Shown piece by piece: positions 1-8,668 of a stretch of DNA of 52,771 nt. Source of the DNA: GW2011-AR18 sp038046085. Its GTDB lineage: Archaea; Nanobdellota; Nanobdellia; SCGC-AAA011-G17; GW2011-AR18. Each line of letters begins with the position of its first letter. Position 1 is the stretch's first letter. The stretch covers positions 1-52,771 of the forward strand of contig JBBSWW010000020.1 in the NCBI GenBank assembly GCA_038046085.1, written 5' to 3'. Under the pieces are notes generated by a model, which saw only the letters and a list, made by a program, of their open reading frames with translations, ran no database searches and was not told the DNA's origin. A program made the translations under genes and the position numbers.

Positions 1-52
1 ATATATGGAAAACTATTTATATAATAAAATTATACATAATGTTATACAAAAA

Positions 53-256
53 ATGGAAATTTTGACAAAAACAAGGAAGATAGGAGGTTCTCTAATAGTT
101 ACAATACCAAAAAATGTTGTAGAAGAACAGAACCTTAAAGAGAATCAGAGTGTTATAATAGAAATTAAAAAATGTAAAAAATCTGGTTTTGGAGTATCTA
201 AAGGTCTAGCATCATTTTCAAAAGAAGACAGGTTTAGGGGACAATTGGAAAAATGA
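53..256 (+). CDS. AbrB/SpoVT-type antitoxin
   Basis: A 67-residue swapped-hairpin DNA-binding protein, probably the antitoxin and autorepressor of the pair it forms with the next gene. The N-terminus (LTKTRKIGGSLIVTIPKNVVEE) matches the AbrB/VapB pattern of a short strand, GGS, then (V/I)PK and an acidic helix. The C-terminal tail, from about residue 45, ends in FRGQLEK and probably binds the toxin. The reading frame stays open to position 5, but a TATA-like stretch (16-23) lies inside that extension, so ATG 53 is chosen. The stop overlaps the toxin start by 4 nt (ATGA). The family is clear; the toxin-antitoxin role is inferred from the pairing. Confidence 0.85.
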   Translation: MEILTKTRKIGGSLIVTIPKNVVEEQNLKENQSVIIEIKKCKKSGFGVSKGLASFSKEDRFRGQLEK

Positions 257-642
257 ATAAGTTTGTTATAGATACTTATGCGTGGATTGAATACTTTAAT
301 GGTACTATTATGGGAAATAAAGTAAAGGATATAGTGGAGAATACGGATAATAATATCTATACAAATGTTATATCAGTTGCAGAATTAGCAAGTTCATATA
401 AGAGAAATTCTTTGAGTTTTGATAATGAAAAAGAGTCATTAATATTATTGTCTAATATTTTTTTGATAGATTTTGATTTTGCTCAAGAAGCTGGGATATT
501 GCATGCTACTCTAAAAAAAGACAGAAAACATATTAGTATGGCCGACATATTCATCTTATTGACAGCAAAGAAACTAAATGCTCATGTAGTTACTGGAGAT
601 CAGGATTTCAAAGGACTTAAAGATGTAATTTTACTTAAATAA
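253..642 (+). CDS. PIN-domain (VapC-type) ribonuclease toxin
   Basis: A 129-residue PIN domain, of usual VapC length. Visible acidic residues are D7 (VIDTYAWIEYF), E44 (SVAELAS), the aspartate of ISMADIFIL and that of TGDQDF, which together form a Mg-dependent RNase site. VapC enzymes cut tRNA or rRNA; the target here cannot be read. It is translationally coupled to the upstream AbrB-like gene through an ATGA overlap. An initiator-tRNA target is only the commonest family behaviour. Confidence 0.87.
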   Translation: MNKFVIDTYAWIEYFNGTIMGNKVKDIVENTDNNIYTNVISVAELASSYKRNSLSFDNEKESLILLSNIFLIDFDFAQEAGILHATLKKDRKHISMADIFILLTAKKLNAHVVTGDQDFKGLKDVILLK

Positions 643-670
643 TTAATATATTATTCTCTTTAATTCTAAA

Positions 671-732
671 CTTCCTATGGAAGCCTCATAAAACACTGTT
701 TGGTCACTGGACACGACACGGACGCTCGCCAG
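671..732 (+). other. GC-rich intergenic block, candidate small structured RNA
   Basis: Between the toxin gene and the radA operon lies a GC-rich island in otherwise AT-rich DNA; 701-732 is roughly two-thirds G+C. It contains a perfect hairpin CTTCC-TAT-GGAAG (671-683). A second fold pairs CTGG (707-710) with CCAG (729-732) and CGA (714-716) with TCG (726-728), leaving a 3-nt bulge. A TATA-like TTAATA near 643-648 would start transcription at about 672, at the first hairpin. A TATA box (TTTATA, 734-739) follows directly. No tRNA fold and no C/D or H/ACA boxes were seen. GC islands in AT-rich archaea often mark RNA genes, but this is unproven; the block could be an upstream regulatory site. Confidence 0.35.
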
Positions 733-936
733 GTTTATATATTAAATTCCTTATTATTATATTTAGAGGTTTGGTCGTTATAAGACGTTAACAGGAAAAT
801 GTTTCCCCCGAAACAACTTTTCAATAAAGTGCTTGGATTTTCCAATAATCCTTCACTTAAGTTTATGAATTCTGTTGACGTTTTAAATGATGCAAACAAA
901 ATTGAAAAAAAACCGAAAGGAAATGGAGGAATAGAT

Positions 937-1203
937 ATGGCAAAACCAATAAAAAAATACAGGAGTGGCCAGTTAGAAGCTGCTATATGGGAGAATGATA
1001 GAGAAGTAAACGGGAATATTGTTTCTTTTAAGACAGTTAGCTTAAGAAAGAGCTGGCATGATAAGGAAAAAAACATCTGGAGAGATAGTACAATCCAGTT
1101 AAGGAGAAATGACATACAGAAGGTACTTGTTATCTTGCAGAAAGTGCAGGAAGACTTATTGTTAGCACAAGAAAATGAAGAGGGAGATGATGAAGATGAG
1201 TAG
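937..1203 (+). CDS. Small ssDNA-binding-like protein upstream of RadA
   Basis: An 88-residue protein with a compact beta-rich core (residues 5-70: KKYRSGQLEAAIWEN, a SFKTVSLRKSWHD segment, then IQLRRNDIQKVLVIL) and a strongly acidic tail (EENEEGDDEDE-like). It resembles small single-strand-binding-like proteins whose acidic tails recruit partners. ATG 937 is preceded by GGAGGA (925-930). An in-frame ATG at 799 would add 46 residues and is less likely. The gene overlaps radA by 8 nt, so the two are probably translated together. A single-strand-binding or recombinase-mediator role is inference; the family name is not certain. Confidence 0.7.
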   Translation: MAKPIKKYRSGQLEAAIWENDREVNGNIVSFKTVSLRKSWHDKEKNIWRDSTIQLRRNDIQKVLVILQKVQEDLLLAQENEEGDDEDE

Positions 1204-2209
1204 AAAAGTTGAAATATTAGAACAGGTCCAGGAGACTATGGAAGAAGTTAAGACACAAAAAAAGCCTAATGTCATGTCTGTTGAAGACTTGCCAGGTGTT
1301 GGTCCTGCAACTGCAGAGAAATTAAAAGAATCTGGTTTTGATACTTTATTATCATTAGCTGTTGCATCTCCAGGAGAATTAGTTGAGGCTGGTGGTCTGA
1401 CTGAAGCTACTGCTCGTAAAGTCATAAAAGCTGCTCGTGATACTATGAATATGGGTTTCGAGTCTGGTGAAGAAGTTTTCGAAAAAAGAAAGAGTATCAT
1501 GAAGATAACTACATGCGCAAAAGGTCTTGATTCATTATTTGGTGGTGGTATTGAATCTGGTGCTATTACTGAATGTTATGGTGAGTTTGGTTCAGGTAAA
1601 TCTTCTATTGCTCATCAGTTAGCAGTTAGTACACAATTACCAAAAGAGCAAGGTGGTGCTGAGGGTATGGTTGTATGGCTTGATACTGAATCAACTTTTA
1701 GGCCAGAGAGGATTAAGCAGATATGTGAAGGTCGTGGTTTAGACGTTAGCACTACACTAAAAAATATTAAAGTTGCTAGATGTTTTAATTCAGATCATCA
1801 GATGCTTCTTGCTGAAAAAGTTGAGGATTTGATTAAAGAGGGTAATCAAGTTAAATTGGTTATTGTTGACTCTTTGATGTCTCATTTTAGGGCAGATTTT
1901 TCTGGTCGTGGTCAGTTGGCTGATAGACAACAAAAACTGAATAAGCACATGCATGCATTACAAAAACTTGCAACTTCATATAACCTTGCTGTTTATGTAA
2001 CTAATCAAGTAATGTCAAAGCCTGATACTTTCTTTGGTGATCCTACTGCAGCTATTGGTGGACATATTGTTGGGCATAATTCAACTTATCGTGTTTACTT
2101 GAGGAAAGGTAAGAAGGGTACTAGAGTTGCTAAGATGATTGATGCACCTCATTTGCCTGATACTGAAGCTATTTTCCAAGTGACTGAGAAGGGTATTGAG
2201 GATGTCTAA
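1196..2209 (+). CDS. radA: RadA recombinase
   Basis: The archaeal Rad51/RecA-family recombinase, which forms ATP-dependent filaments on single-stranded DNA for strand exchange and repair. The 337-residue product has an N-terminal helix-hairpin-helix region (about 28-80, including DLPGVGPATAEKL), Walker A GEFGSGKS (129-136), a Walker B strand LVIVDS near 221-226, and the L2/ATP-cap region toward the C-terminus ending in IFQVTEKGIEDV. Length is normal for RadA (about 320-350). GGGAG at 1182-1186 favours ATG 1196 over the upstream in-frame ATGs at 1175, 1187 and 1190. The start lies inside the 3' end of the SSB-like gene. Confidence 0.97.
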   Translation: MSRKVEILEQVQETMEEVKTQKKPNVMSVEDLPGVGPATAEKLKESGFDTLLSLAVASPGELVEAGGLTEATARKVIKAARDTMNMGFESGEEVFEKRKSIMKITTCAKGLDSLFGGGIESGAITECYGEFGSGKSSIAHQLAVSTQLPKEQGGAEGMVVWLDTESTFRPERIKQICEGRGLDVSTTLKNIKVARCFNSDHQMLLAEKVEDLIKEGNQVKLVIVDSLMSHFRADFSGRGQLADRQQKLNKHMHALQKLATSYNLAVYVTNQVMSKPDTFFGDPTAAIGGHIVGHNSTYRVYLRKGKKGTRVAKMIDAPHLPDTEAIFQVTEKGIEDV

Positions 2210-2292
2210 TTCAGGATTTCTTTATTTTTTTTAATTTGTAAACATTTTTAAATATTGCAGATTATATTTCTTAATAAAAAGGTGTTAAAAAT

Positions 2293-5200
2293 TTGAAAAT
2301 TTCAAGGTATGAAAAGATTAAGCAGCTTAATGAGCAAATAAACTTTTTTAAGCAGGAAAAAGAGAAGGCTATTAGTTCAGGCAACAAGACTCTTGCTTTT
2401 AAGTATGACTCATTAATTAGAAAGGAAAGAATAAATATTGAAAGATTAGATTCCCATAAAAAAAATAATACAAGAGTCTATATTCTCTTGATTGTCATAT
2501 CTGCTTTTGTATTCTCTTTTTTTGTTTTTGATTATGTAAAGACCGGATTTATTGTTGGTAATATAACATCTAATAATACTATTTTAATTCCTAATGCACA
2601 GATTGGAGGCAATATCACACTTCACTTGAAACCTGGTGATTTTATAGGTAATAATATTACAATTAATGTAAGCATTACTAATACTTCTGGTGGTATAACA
2701 AATACTCTCAGCAGAGCTCTCATGACATTGCCAAGTTTTTTTAATAATGCTTCTGAATGGCATTGCAAGAATGATTCATCCCCTTCTTCTAATACTTTTG
2801 TTGATGTTGATAATGTTAGGAACTTTGAGGGTGGTTCTGGTATTGGTTTTGGATATAATGGTTCTGCTGGTTGCACTAATATATTTCAGGTTAATATAAC
2901 ATCTTTTATTCCGTCACTAAATGTTCCACTATATATTAGTGGTCAGTCATTTAATTTATCTGTGAACATTACTTATAACCTAAGCGGACAAGGTCAGGAG
3001 CAAGTCCTTTATTTTTCTAAATTATTATTTATTAATAGGCCTCCTAATATTTCTAGTGTTAACATAATTCCAGCGTCTGCATCAACACATGATTCTATAT
3101 TTGCAGATATTACTGGTCTTGGTGATCCTGATGATATGGGTTCTGTTGAAGCTAACAATGTTAGTTATAATTGGTACGTTAATAATAAGTCTCTAACACT
3201 GTTATATCTTCCATTTACTAATTATATATATTCTCATGATGGTAATACAATGTTTGATTTTAGCGGTCACAATATTAAGAATACTTTTATTCAGGGAGCA
3301 ACTTATACTAATGATAATTGTACTATTGGTGGTTGTTATAGAACAGATGTGAATCCTGCTTTTGGTATAGAAGGGGGTAGTGTTAGACCTGATCATTTTT
3401 CTATGAGGAATTTTACTGTTTTGTTTTGGTATAATCCTAGTAGTACTCCTCCTATTGCAAGTGCTGCAAGTACTAGGGATTACGTTCTTAGATTTTTTGA
3501 TCTTGATTATGGTAATAATGATAATAATGATGAATTGTTCTCTATTGGCTTTACTAATCTTAGTGTTGTTGATGCTGGTAATTTAACTGTGTATATTAAT
3601 TATGCTAATGAATCTTTTGGTAATTATTCTCAAACTTTTGCTTCTAATAATAGTAATTTTTCTGTTAAGAGGTTTATAGCTGTTACTAGAGAAGTTAGTG
3701 TTGGCAAGAATAATGTAAGTGTTTTTTTTGATGTTGATTATGTAGCAAGTCTTAGTGCAGATGGAGGTTCTTTTGGAGGTGCAATCCTTAGTACTAATGG
3801 AGAAGCTAGGCAGATAGGTAAAATGATCGGCACTCTTGATGAATTGATGATTTTCAATAGGACATTAAGTATTGAACAGATAAATTCTTTTTACAATAAT
3901 GGTGTTGGTAATTACAGTAAGATAGTTAAAAATGAAATAAGAGCTAATGAAATTTGGAATGTTTCTGTTGTTCCTATTGATAATCTTGGTCTTAATGGTT
4001 CTATGATAATATCTAATTCTGTTGCTCCTGTAACAAAACCTTCACTTATTAATCCAAGAGGTTCTAAAGTAATTATTAATCCAAGGTTTAATATGAGTTT
4101 TAATTTCAGCACTCTTGGAGCTGTAGGACTTAAGAATGCAACAGTTTATGGCAATTGGAGTAATCTAATCTTTAAGACAAATAATTCTAATATATCCTCT
4201 CTTGTTTCAAGTTCTATTTTTTCTATTGATGTAAAGGGTATTGGTAATGGTACTTGGTCTTGGAATGTTGAAATTTGTAATTCTGATCATAATTGTCAGT
4301 TTAATAACTCCAATTTGACTTTTATTGCAAATAATGCTCCTAATATTTCTAGTGTTTCAATTCTGCCATCGTCTCCAACTGTGAGTTCTGATCTTCTTGC
4401 TAATATTACAGGTCTTACTGACTATGATGGGGATATTGTAGAAGTTAATAATCTGAGTTATAATTGGTATGTTAATCATTCCTCTCTTACTTTACTGAAC
4501 CTTCCTTTTAATGATATTATCTATGGTTCTGATGATAACTTCAATAATATGACTAACAGGACTATTTTTGATTATAGTGGTAATAACTTGTATACTGAAT
4601 TGAGAGGTGTTGCTGGTGCTGTTACTGGTGCTAATGCCAAATTCCCTAATTATACAACTAGCAACTGCACTATTGGTGGTTGCTATAAGTTTGATAATCA
4701 TAGGGCAGGTACATCATCCAACCATTATTATATTAATGTTAGTGATACAGGGGATATTACTCTAAGTATGGGCAAGCATTATTCAGTATTGTTTTGGTAT
4801 CATCCCGGAGGATTCATTAATGTTCTTGGAGCACGTGTTGTCTTTTCAAAAAGTACGGGTAGTGTTTTTAGAATGAATATTGCGAGAGCTACTGGAAACG
4901 GTCCAAATCTAAATTTTAATATGATTCATGTAAATAATACTATTACCTCCAAGACTGCCAATTTTACTATCTCTAATCCTACGGCCTCTAATCCTATATT
5001 TGTCGCATTATTATATGATGGAGAGACTGGTAATACTACATTGATTATTAATGGAACTCTTGCTCTTGAGGCTGAAGAAGCAGATAAGTTGTATGGTGCT
5101 ATTAGAAATGAAACAGGTTTAGCTGATACATCATTCCGTATTGGTTCTGCAGGGTCATTAAATACTGGCATTTTTGGTACTCTTGATGAATTCCAGATCT

Positions 5201-5928
5201 ATAATAGAACATTAACTCCTGCTCAGGTTATGGCTATTTATAATAATGGTAAGGGTAATTATAGTATTATTGTTAAGGAAGAATTATTATTAGATCAGAC
5301 ATGGAATGTCTCTGTCGTTCCTATTGATAATTTAGGTTTGAATGGTTCAAGAATTGTATCAAATTCTGTTACAGTCGCCACACCATCAGCTATCTCTTGT
5401 ACTTGGAGTAATGCTGCTTTGAATGTTAGTTTTGCTGATGGCCTTTCTCAGTCGCTATCTCAGGGCAATGTTTATAATGCTTCTAAGAACTTTGAGGGTT
5501 ATATTGGTTCTTCTTCTCAAAATGTTGGGATCAATTGGTCTTTGTATAACATCACTGCAGATTCTACAAATACTGCAAATGTTAATATCACAATCAAGGG
5601 AGATCACTTATTATCAAACAATAAAGTTATTGGTATAACAAATATTACTTGGATGACTAATGAGACTAATGGTAATGGTACTGATAGTTCTGGTCTTATC
5701 AGGAATTTTACTTATCTCGGTTCTAATTCTGCTGGTCAGAATTTTGAGGGTTATAACTTAACATTGATTAATGATGGTGATCCTAAACTTGCTTTGAGGA
5801 ATAGGAACTTTTCTAATCAGTTAGCAGCTGGTTCTACTGTATGGTTCAGGTTCTGGTTAAGAGTTCCATCCGGACAGCATGCGGGGAATTATGTTGGCAA
5901 TTATACTATGGAGTGCTCGGAAGCTTAA
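2293..5928 (+). CDS. Giant membrane-anchored surface protein with two LamG-like domains
   Basis: 1211 residues starting at TTG, with GGTG at 2281-2284 as ribosome site and TTTAAA at 2247-2252 as TATA box. Order: a charged coiled-coil cytoplasmic N-terminus (1-58), one membrane helix (about 62-82), an extracellular beta-rich stretch, LamG/concanavalin-like domain 1 (about 300-535, ending LDELMIFNRTLS), an Ig-like spacer, LamG-like domain 2 (about 733-992, ending LDEFQIYNRTL), and a C-terminal module (about 1033-1211) shared with two downstream secreted proteins. It carries dozens of N-x-S/T sequons, suggesting heavy N-glycosylation. LamG folds often bind glycans; adhesion or a surface-layer role is inferred. 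The N-in/C-out single-helix topology is unusual for so large an adhesin. Confidence 0.82.
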   Translation: MKISRYEKIKQLNEQINFFKQEKEKAISSGNKTLAFKYDSLIRKERINIERLDSHKKNNTRVYILLIVISAFVFSFFVFDYVKTGFIVGNITSNNTILIPNAQIGGNITLHLKPGDFIGNNITINVSITNTSGGITNTLSRALMTLPSFFNNASEWHCKNDSSPSSNTFVDVDNVRNFEGGSGIGFGYNGSAGCTNIFQVNITSFIPSLNVPLYISGQSFNLSVNITYNLSGQGQEQVLYFSKLLFINRPPNISSVNIIPASASTHDSIFADITGLGDPDDMGSVEANNVSYNWYVNNKSLTLLYLPFTNYIYSHDGNTMFDFSGHNIKNTFIQGATYTNDNCTIGGCYRTDVNPAFGIEGGSVRPDHFSMRNFTVLFWYNPSSTPPIASAASTRDYVLRFFDLDYGNNDNNDELFSIGFTNLSVVDAGNLTVYINYANESFGNYSQTFASNNSNFSVKRFIAVTREVSVGKNNVSVFFDVDYVASLSADGGSFGGAILSTNGEARQIGKMIGTLDELMIFNRTLSIEQINSFYNNGVGNYSKIVKNEIRANEIWNVSVVPIDNLGLNGSMIISNSVAPVTKPSLINPRGSKVIINPRFNMSFNFSTLGAVGLKNATVYGNWSNLIFKTNNSNISSLVSSSIFSIDVKGIGNGTWSWNVEICNSDHNCQFNNSNLTFIANNAPNISSVSILPSSPTVSSDLLANITGLTDYDGDIVEVNNLSYNWYVNHSSLTLLNLPFNDIIYGSDDNFNNMTNRTIFDYSGNNLYTELRGVAGAVTGANAKFPNYTTSNCTIGGCYKFDNHRAGTSSNHYYINVSDTGDITLSMGKHYSVLFWYHPGGFINVLGARVVFSKSTGSVFRMNIARATGNGPNLNFNMIHVNNTITSKTANFTISNPTASNPIFVALLYDGETGNTTLIINGTLALEAEEADKLYGAIRNETGLADTSFRIGSAGSLNTGIFGTLDEFQIYNRTLTPAQVMAIYNNGKGNYSIIVKEELLLDQTWNVSVVPIDNLGLNGSRIVSNSVTVATPSAISCTWSNAALNVSFADGLSQSLSQGNVYNASKNFEGYIGSSSQNVGINWSLYNITADSTNTANVNITIKGDHLLSNNKVIGITNITWMTNETNGNGTDSSGLIRNFTYLGSNSAGQNFEGYNLTLINDGDPKLALRNRNFSNQLAAGSTVWFRFWLRVPSGQHAGNYVGNYTMECSEA

Positions 5929-5954
5929 TAAATTATAAATACTTTCTTTAATCT

Positions 5955-6197
5955 ATGAATAATAAGCAGAAATTGTTCTTGGTATTCTCTTTATTTCAAT
6001 TATCAATCATATTTTTGATAAATCCATCATTTTATACTGGAGATATAACTGGTAGTACCGATGTTAGTATCACTACTGTTTCAGTTGTGGAAAAAGATAA
6101 CAATTTAGTTATTTATCTGTCTATTTTAGTTTTAGTCTTTTTTCTAATATTAATTATTATTAGGATTTATTTCTTAATTAGAAGATTAAAAAAATAG
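5955..6197 (+). CDS. Small membrane protein, two hydrophobic segments
   Basis: 80 residues, unrecognised. The N-terminal hydrophobic segment (about 5-24) may be a signal anchor. A short polar loop with GDITGSTDVS follows, then a long hydrophobic helix (about 50-72) and a basic tail RRLKK that should lie in the cytoplasm. It is 26 nt downstream of the giant LamG protein and probably belongs to the same surface system. Function unknown. Confidence 0.6.
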   Translation: MNNKQKLFLVFSLFQLSIIFLINPSFYTGDITGSTDVSITTVSVVEKDNNLVIYLSILVLVFFLILIIIRIYFLIRRLKK

Positions 6198-6238
6198 TTT
6201 ATAAAAATTAAATAAAAAAGAAAAAATTAACCCTCTCT

Positions 6239-7192
6239 TTATTGAGGTGTTAATGTTACAGCCAATGTTGTTGTCTGTCCACTATTTACTGTAGCTACAG
6301 TATTATGTTCCTGATATCCTGTTTTAACTAATCTTACAGTATGTTCTCCAGGTGCCAAGTTTGTTACAAACCTTGTAGTTAATCCTTTATAGACACCATC
6401 AACATATAGCTGTGCTCCTGTTGGCGTGCTTGAGACACTCAATGTGCCTGTCTGTACCAATGTAGCATTCAATGTTGTTGTCTGTCTTGAAGTTATTAAG
6501 ACACTTTCCGTTCTTGTAACGTATCCTGATTTCTGCAATCTTACTGTATGTGTTCCCACATCAAGATAATTCACTGCTGCTGTTCCTGCTGAATTTGCAG
6601 TTGCTCTCCATACATTGTTTACATAGACATATGCTCCCGGTGTTGTTATTACATATAGATTTCCTAGATTATCTAAGTTTCTCAGGTTTGCATTGAATAC
6701 GTGTGTATCACCTGATCTAAGTGCTGGATAGGTTATATTATCTAGGTGTCCATTCATATTAAATTTTAATTTCCATGTGTATAGTGTGTTTGCTAGCGGG
6801 ACATACCAATTTATTACTATAGGTGTTACTCCTGGGCATGCTGCATTGTCTCTTATGCACACTCTTGCTCCTGTTGGTGTTGATGCAAGATCAAATACTG
6901 TATATGGTACATCAAATGCTGTTGTTTGTCCTTCAACTACATCTAAATTTCCCCACCATGTTGAACCAATGCTCTCTTGTGATGCTACCTCAACATAATG
7001 TGTTCCTGCTGATAATTCCAATGTTACTGGTGTCATTCCAGAATGTAATCCCATATACTGGCTATCAACCCATACTGTTGAATCATCTGGTGCTGTAATC
7101 TGCAATGTTCCTGTTGCAAATACGCTTCCTACTAAAAATAAAAATAAACTCAAAACTACTAAAGAAATTGTTACTTTTCTTTTATTATTCAA
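6239..7192 (-). CDS. Secreted PEGA-repeat protein
   Basis: 317 residues with a signal peptide (about 1-27) and four PEGA-type beta repeats, for example near 28-70, around 110, 175-240 and 248-315. Recurrent features are TPTGAxxYVDG, LAPGEHTVRL and GYQEHNTVATVNSGQTTTL. PEGA domains are small surface or S-layer-associated beta modules; no enzymatic site is visible. It starts at TTG (7192) with a strong complementary GGAGGG at 7200-7205 and a TATA box near 7237-7254. It is divergent from the downstream surface operon and convergent with the small membrane gene. A structural envelope role is inference. Confidence 0.8.
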   Translation of the reverse strand: MNNKRKVTISLVVLSLFLFLVGSVFATGTLQITAPDDSTVWVDSQYMGLHSGMTPVTLELSAGTHYVEVASQESIGSTWWGNLDVVEGQTTAFDVPYTVFDLASTPTGARVCIRDNAACPGVTPIVINWYVPLANTLYTWKLKFNMNGHLDNITYPALRSGDTHVFNANLRNLDNLGNLYVITTPGAYVYVNNVWRATANSAGTAAVNYLDVGTHTVRLQKSGYVTRTESVLITSRQTTTLNATLVQTGTLSVSSTPTGAQLYVDGVYKGLTTRFVTNLAPGEHTVRLVKTGYQEHNTVATVNSGQTTTLAVTLTPQ

Positions 7193-7363
7193 TTTTTATC
7201 CCTCCATTTTTTTAAAATCTGCATTAAATTTTATTCATCGTATATATAAAGTTAGTTACAAAAGCAAAATATCTTTTGCAATATATATTTTAACTGATTA
7301 TATCTTATTTTTCTAGATTGTAGATAAATTTATATAGCAAAGTGGAGTATTTTAATAAAACAG

Positions 7364-8089
7364 GTGTTTCGGTTGATTGAAAAAAAAGGTTACGTTTCCA
7401 TTGTTCTTATACTTGCAATATTTATCACTCTAGGTTTTATTCTTGGTTATACATTATTTAAAGGCAATTCTAATATGATAACAGGTGCAGCTACAAGTAC
7501 TGTTGGTAATTTGACAGCTAATGTTGTTACTGCTGTTGCTTGCACATGGAGTAATGCTGCTTTGAATGTTAGTTTTGGTGAGGGTATTGCTCAGTCTTTA
7601 TCTCAGGGTTCTATATATAATGCTTCTAAGAATTATGAAGGATATATAGGTGCAGGAGCTCAGAATGCTGGCATCAACTGGACTTTGTATAATGTTACTG
7701 CAGATGTGACAAATACTGATAGTATAAATATCTCAATAAAAGGTTCTCATCTTTTAATTGGAATTAATACTTTAGGTATTAGCAATGTTACTTGGATGAC
7801 TAATGAGACGAATGGAAATGCTACTGATGCTGCTGGGAATACTCATAACTTTACTTATCTTGGATCATTTAATTCTACTATTGGACCTGGTCAGAATTTT
7901 GAAGGTTTTAATCTTACTTTGATTAATGATGGTGATCCTAAATTAGCTTTAAGAAACAGGAATTTTTCCAATCAGTTAGCAGCTGGTTCTACTGTTTGGT
8001 TCAGGTTCTGGCTTCATGTTCCAAGAGGACAGATTGGTGGAAGATACGTGGGAAATTATACGCAGACTTGTACTGCAGCAACAACTTAA
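7364..8089 (+). CDS. Secreted beta-domain protein, paralogue of the giant protein's C-terminus
   Basis: About 241 residues. A basic leader plus hydrophobic segment (KKG followed by about 22 hydrophobic residues) precedes a single domain (about 55-241) that closely matches the last ~180 residues of the 2293-5928 protein, including a CTWSNAALNVSF start, a GSTVWFRFWL segment and a YVGNYTQTC end. One cysteine at each end of the domain is conserved in all three paralogues, suggesting a disulfide clasp. The longest frame starts at GTG 7364. TTG 7373, with GGTG at 7363-7366, is an equally good start and mirrors the 2293 gene. First gene of a five-gene operon; TATA at 7329-7336. A fibre or surface subunit is a guess. 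Confidence 0.75.
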   Translation: MFRLIEKKGYVSIVLILAIFITLGFILGYTLFKGNSNMITGAATSTVGNLTANVVTAVACTWSNAALNVSFGEGIAQSLSQGSIYNASKNYEGYIGAGAQNAGINWTLYNVTADVTNTDSINISIKGSHLLIGINTLGISNVTWMTNETNGNATDAAGNTHNFTYLGSFNSTIGPGQNFEGFNLTLINDGDPKLALRNRNFSNQLAAGSTVWFRFWLHVPRGQIGGRYVGNYTQTCTAATT

Positions 8090-8092
8090 AAG

Positions 8093-8668
8093 ATGGTGAT
8101 GAATAAAATATTATTTATTGTAGGGATGTTCTTAGTATGCATCTCACTTGTTAGTGCAAGCATCGGTGTAGGTATTTCTCCATCTAAAGTATTGGATCAG
8201 GTTGTCAGTAAACAGGAAAAGAATTATACTTTCACAATTTATAATACTGGTGATATTCCTGTTCTGATAAAGATGAGTGCATCTGATGAACTTGAAGGTA
8301 AAGTTAGATTCTATCCTGAAGAATTGTCTTTGCTTCCTGAGCCTGAACCTCATAGGCTTCCTCCTGTGAATGGTAAGGATATAATTGTTACAGTGAAAGC
8401 TCCTGTATCTCATGATTTGAAAAAGATTACAGGGCATATTGTTGCTACTGCTGGTGCTGCTCCTGGTTCTAGTTTTGGTGGTTCTGGTGCTGTTGCTTCA
8501 AGGTTTGAATTGATGATAGGCCCTCCTAAATATTTCTGGGATTATATGACAGACAAACAGATATTATTAGCAAATCTCGTTATATTATTGATCATTATAA
8601 TATTCATTGCGAGATGGATAATGAAAAAGAAGGGCATACACTTTGCTCTAGTTAAAGAAGAAGAATGA
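8093..8668 (+). CDS. Signal peptide, Ig-like domain, C-terminal anchor protein A
   Basis: 191 residues: signal peptide (about 1-24, ending LVSAS), a beta-sandwich domain opening with GVGISPSKV and containing NTGDIPV (typical of PapD-like/Ig-like domains), a proline-rich signature LLPEPEPHRLPPVNGK, then a C-terminal membrane helix (about 158-178) and a basic tail. The protein would face outward and be held at the C-terminus. It is a paralogue of the next gene and overlaps it by 4 nt. The layout resembles DUF916-type partners of WxL proteins in bacteria, but homology is not established. Translation could begin at either ATG, 8093 or 8099. Confidence 0.72.
   Translation: MVMNKILFIVGMFLVCISLVSASIGVGISPSKVLDQVVSKQEKNYTFTIYNTGDIPVLIKMSASDELEGKVRFYPEELSLLPEPEPHRLPPVNGKDIIVTVKAPVSHDLKKITGHIVATAGAAPGSSFGGSGAVASRFELMIGPPKYFWDYMTDKQILLANLVILLIIIIFIARWIMKKKGIHFALVKEEE

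Noticed and set aside
671..732. tRNA or C/D box RNA in the GC-rich island
   Set aside because: No cloverleaf, T-arm or C/D box sequences could be found; kept only as an unnamed structured block.
735..1115. Open frame on the minus strand over the SSB-like gene
   Set aside because: Antisense to a well-supported gene with no RBS or recognisable protein; typical shadow frame.
3202..5171. Several 60-85-residue minus-strand frames in the giant LamG gene
   Set aside because: They mirror the AT-rich coding strand and have no promoter or family features.
5423..5638. Leu/Met-rich 71-residue plus-strand frame
   Set aside because: Out of frame within the shared C-terminal module; composition is a by-product of codon shift.
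6229..6253. Imperfect inverted repeat (TAAC-CCTC / GAGG-GTTA) at the end of the PEGA gene
   Set aside because: Short, overlaps the coding end and lacks a clear U-run in one direction; not enough for a terminator call.
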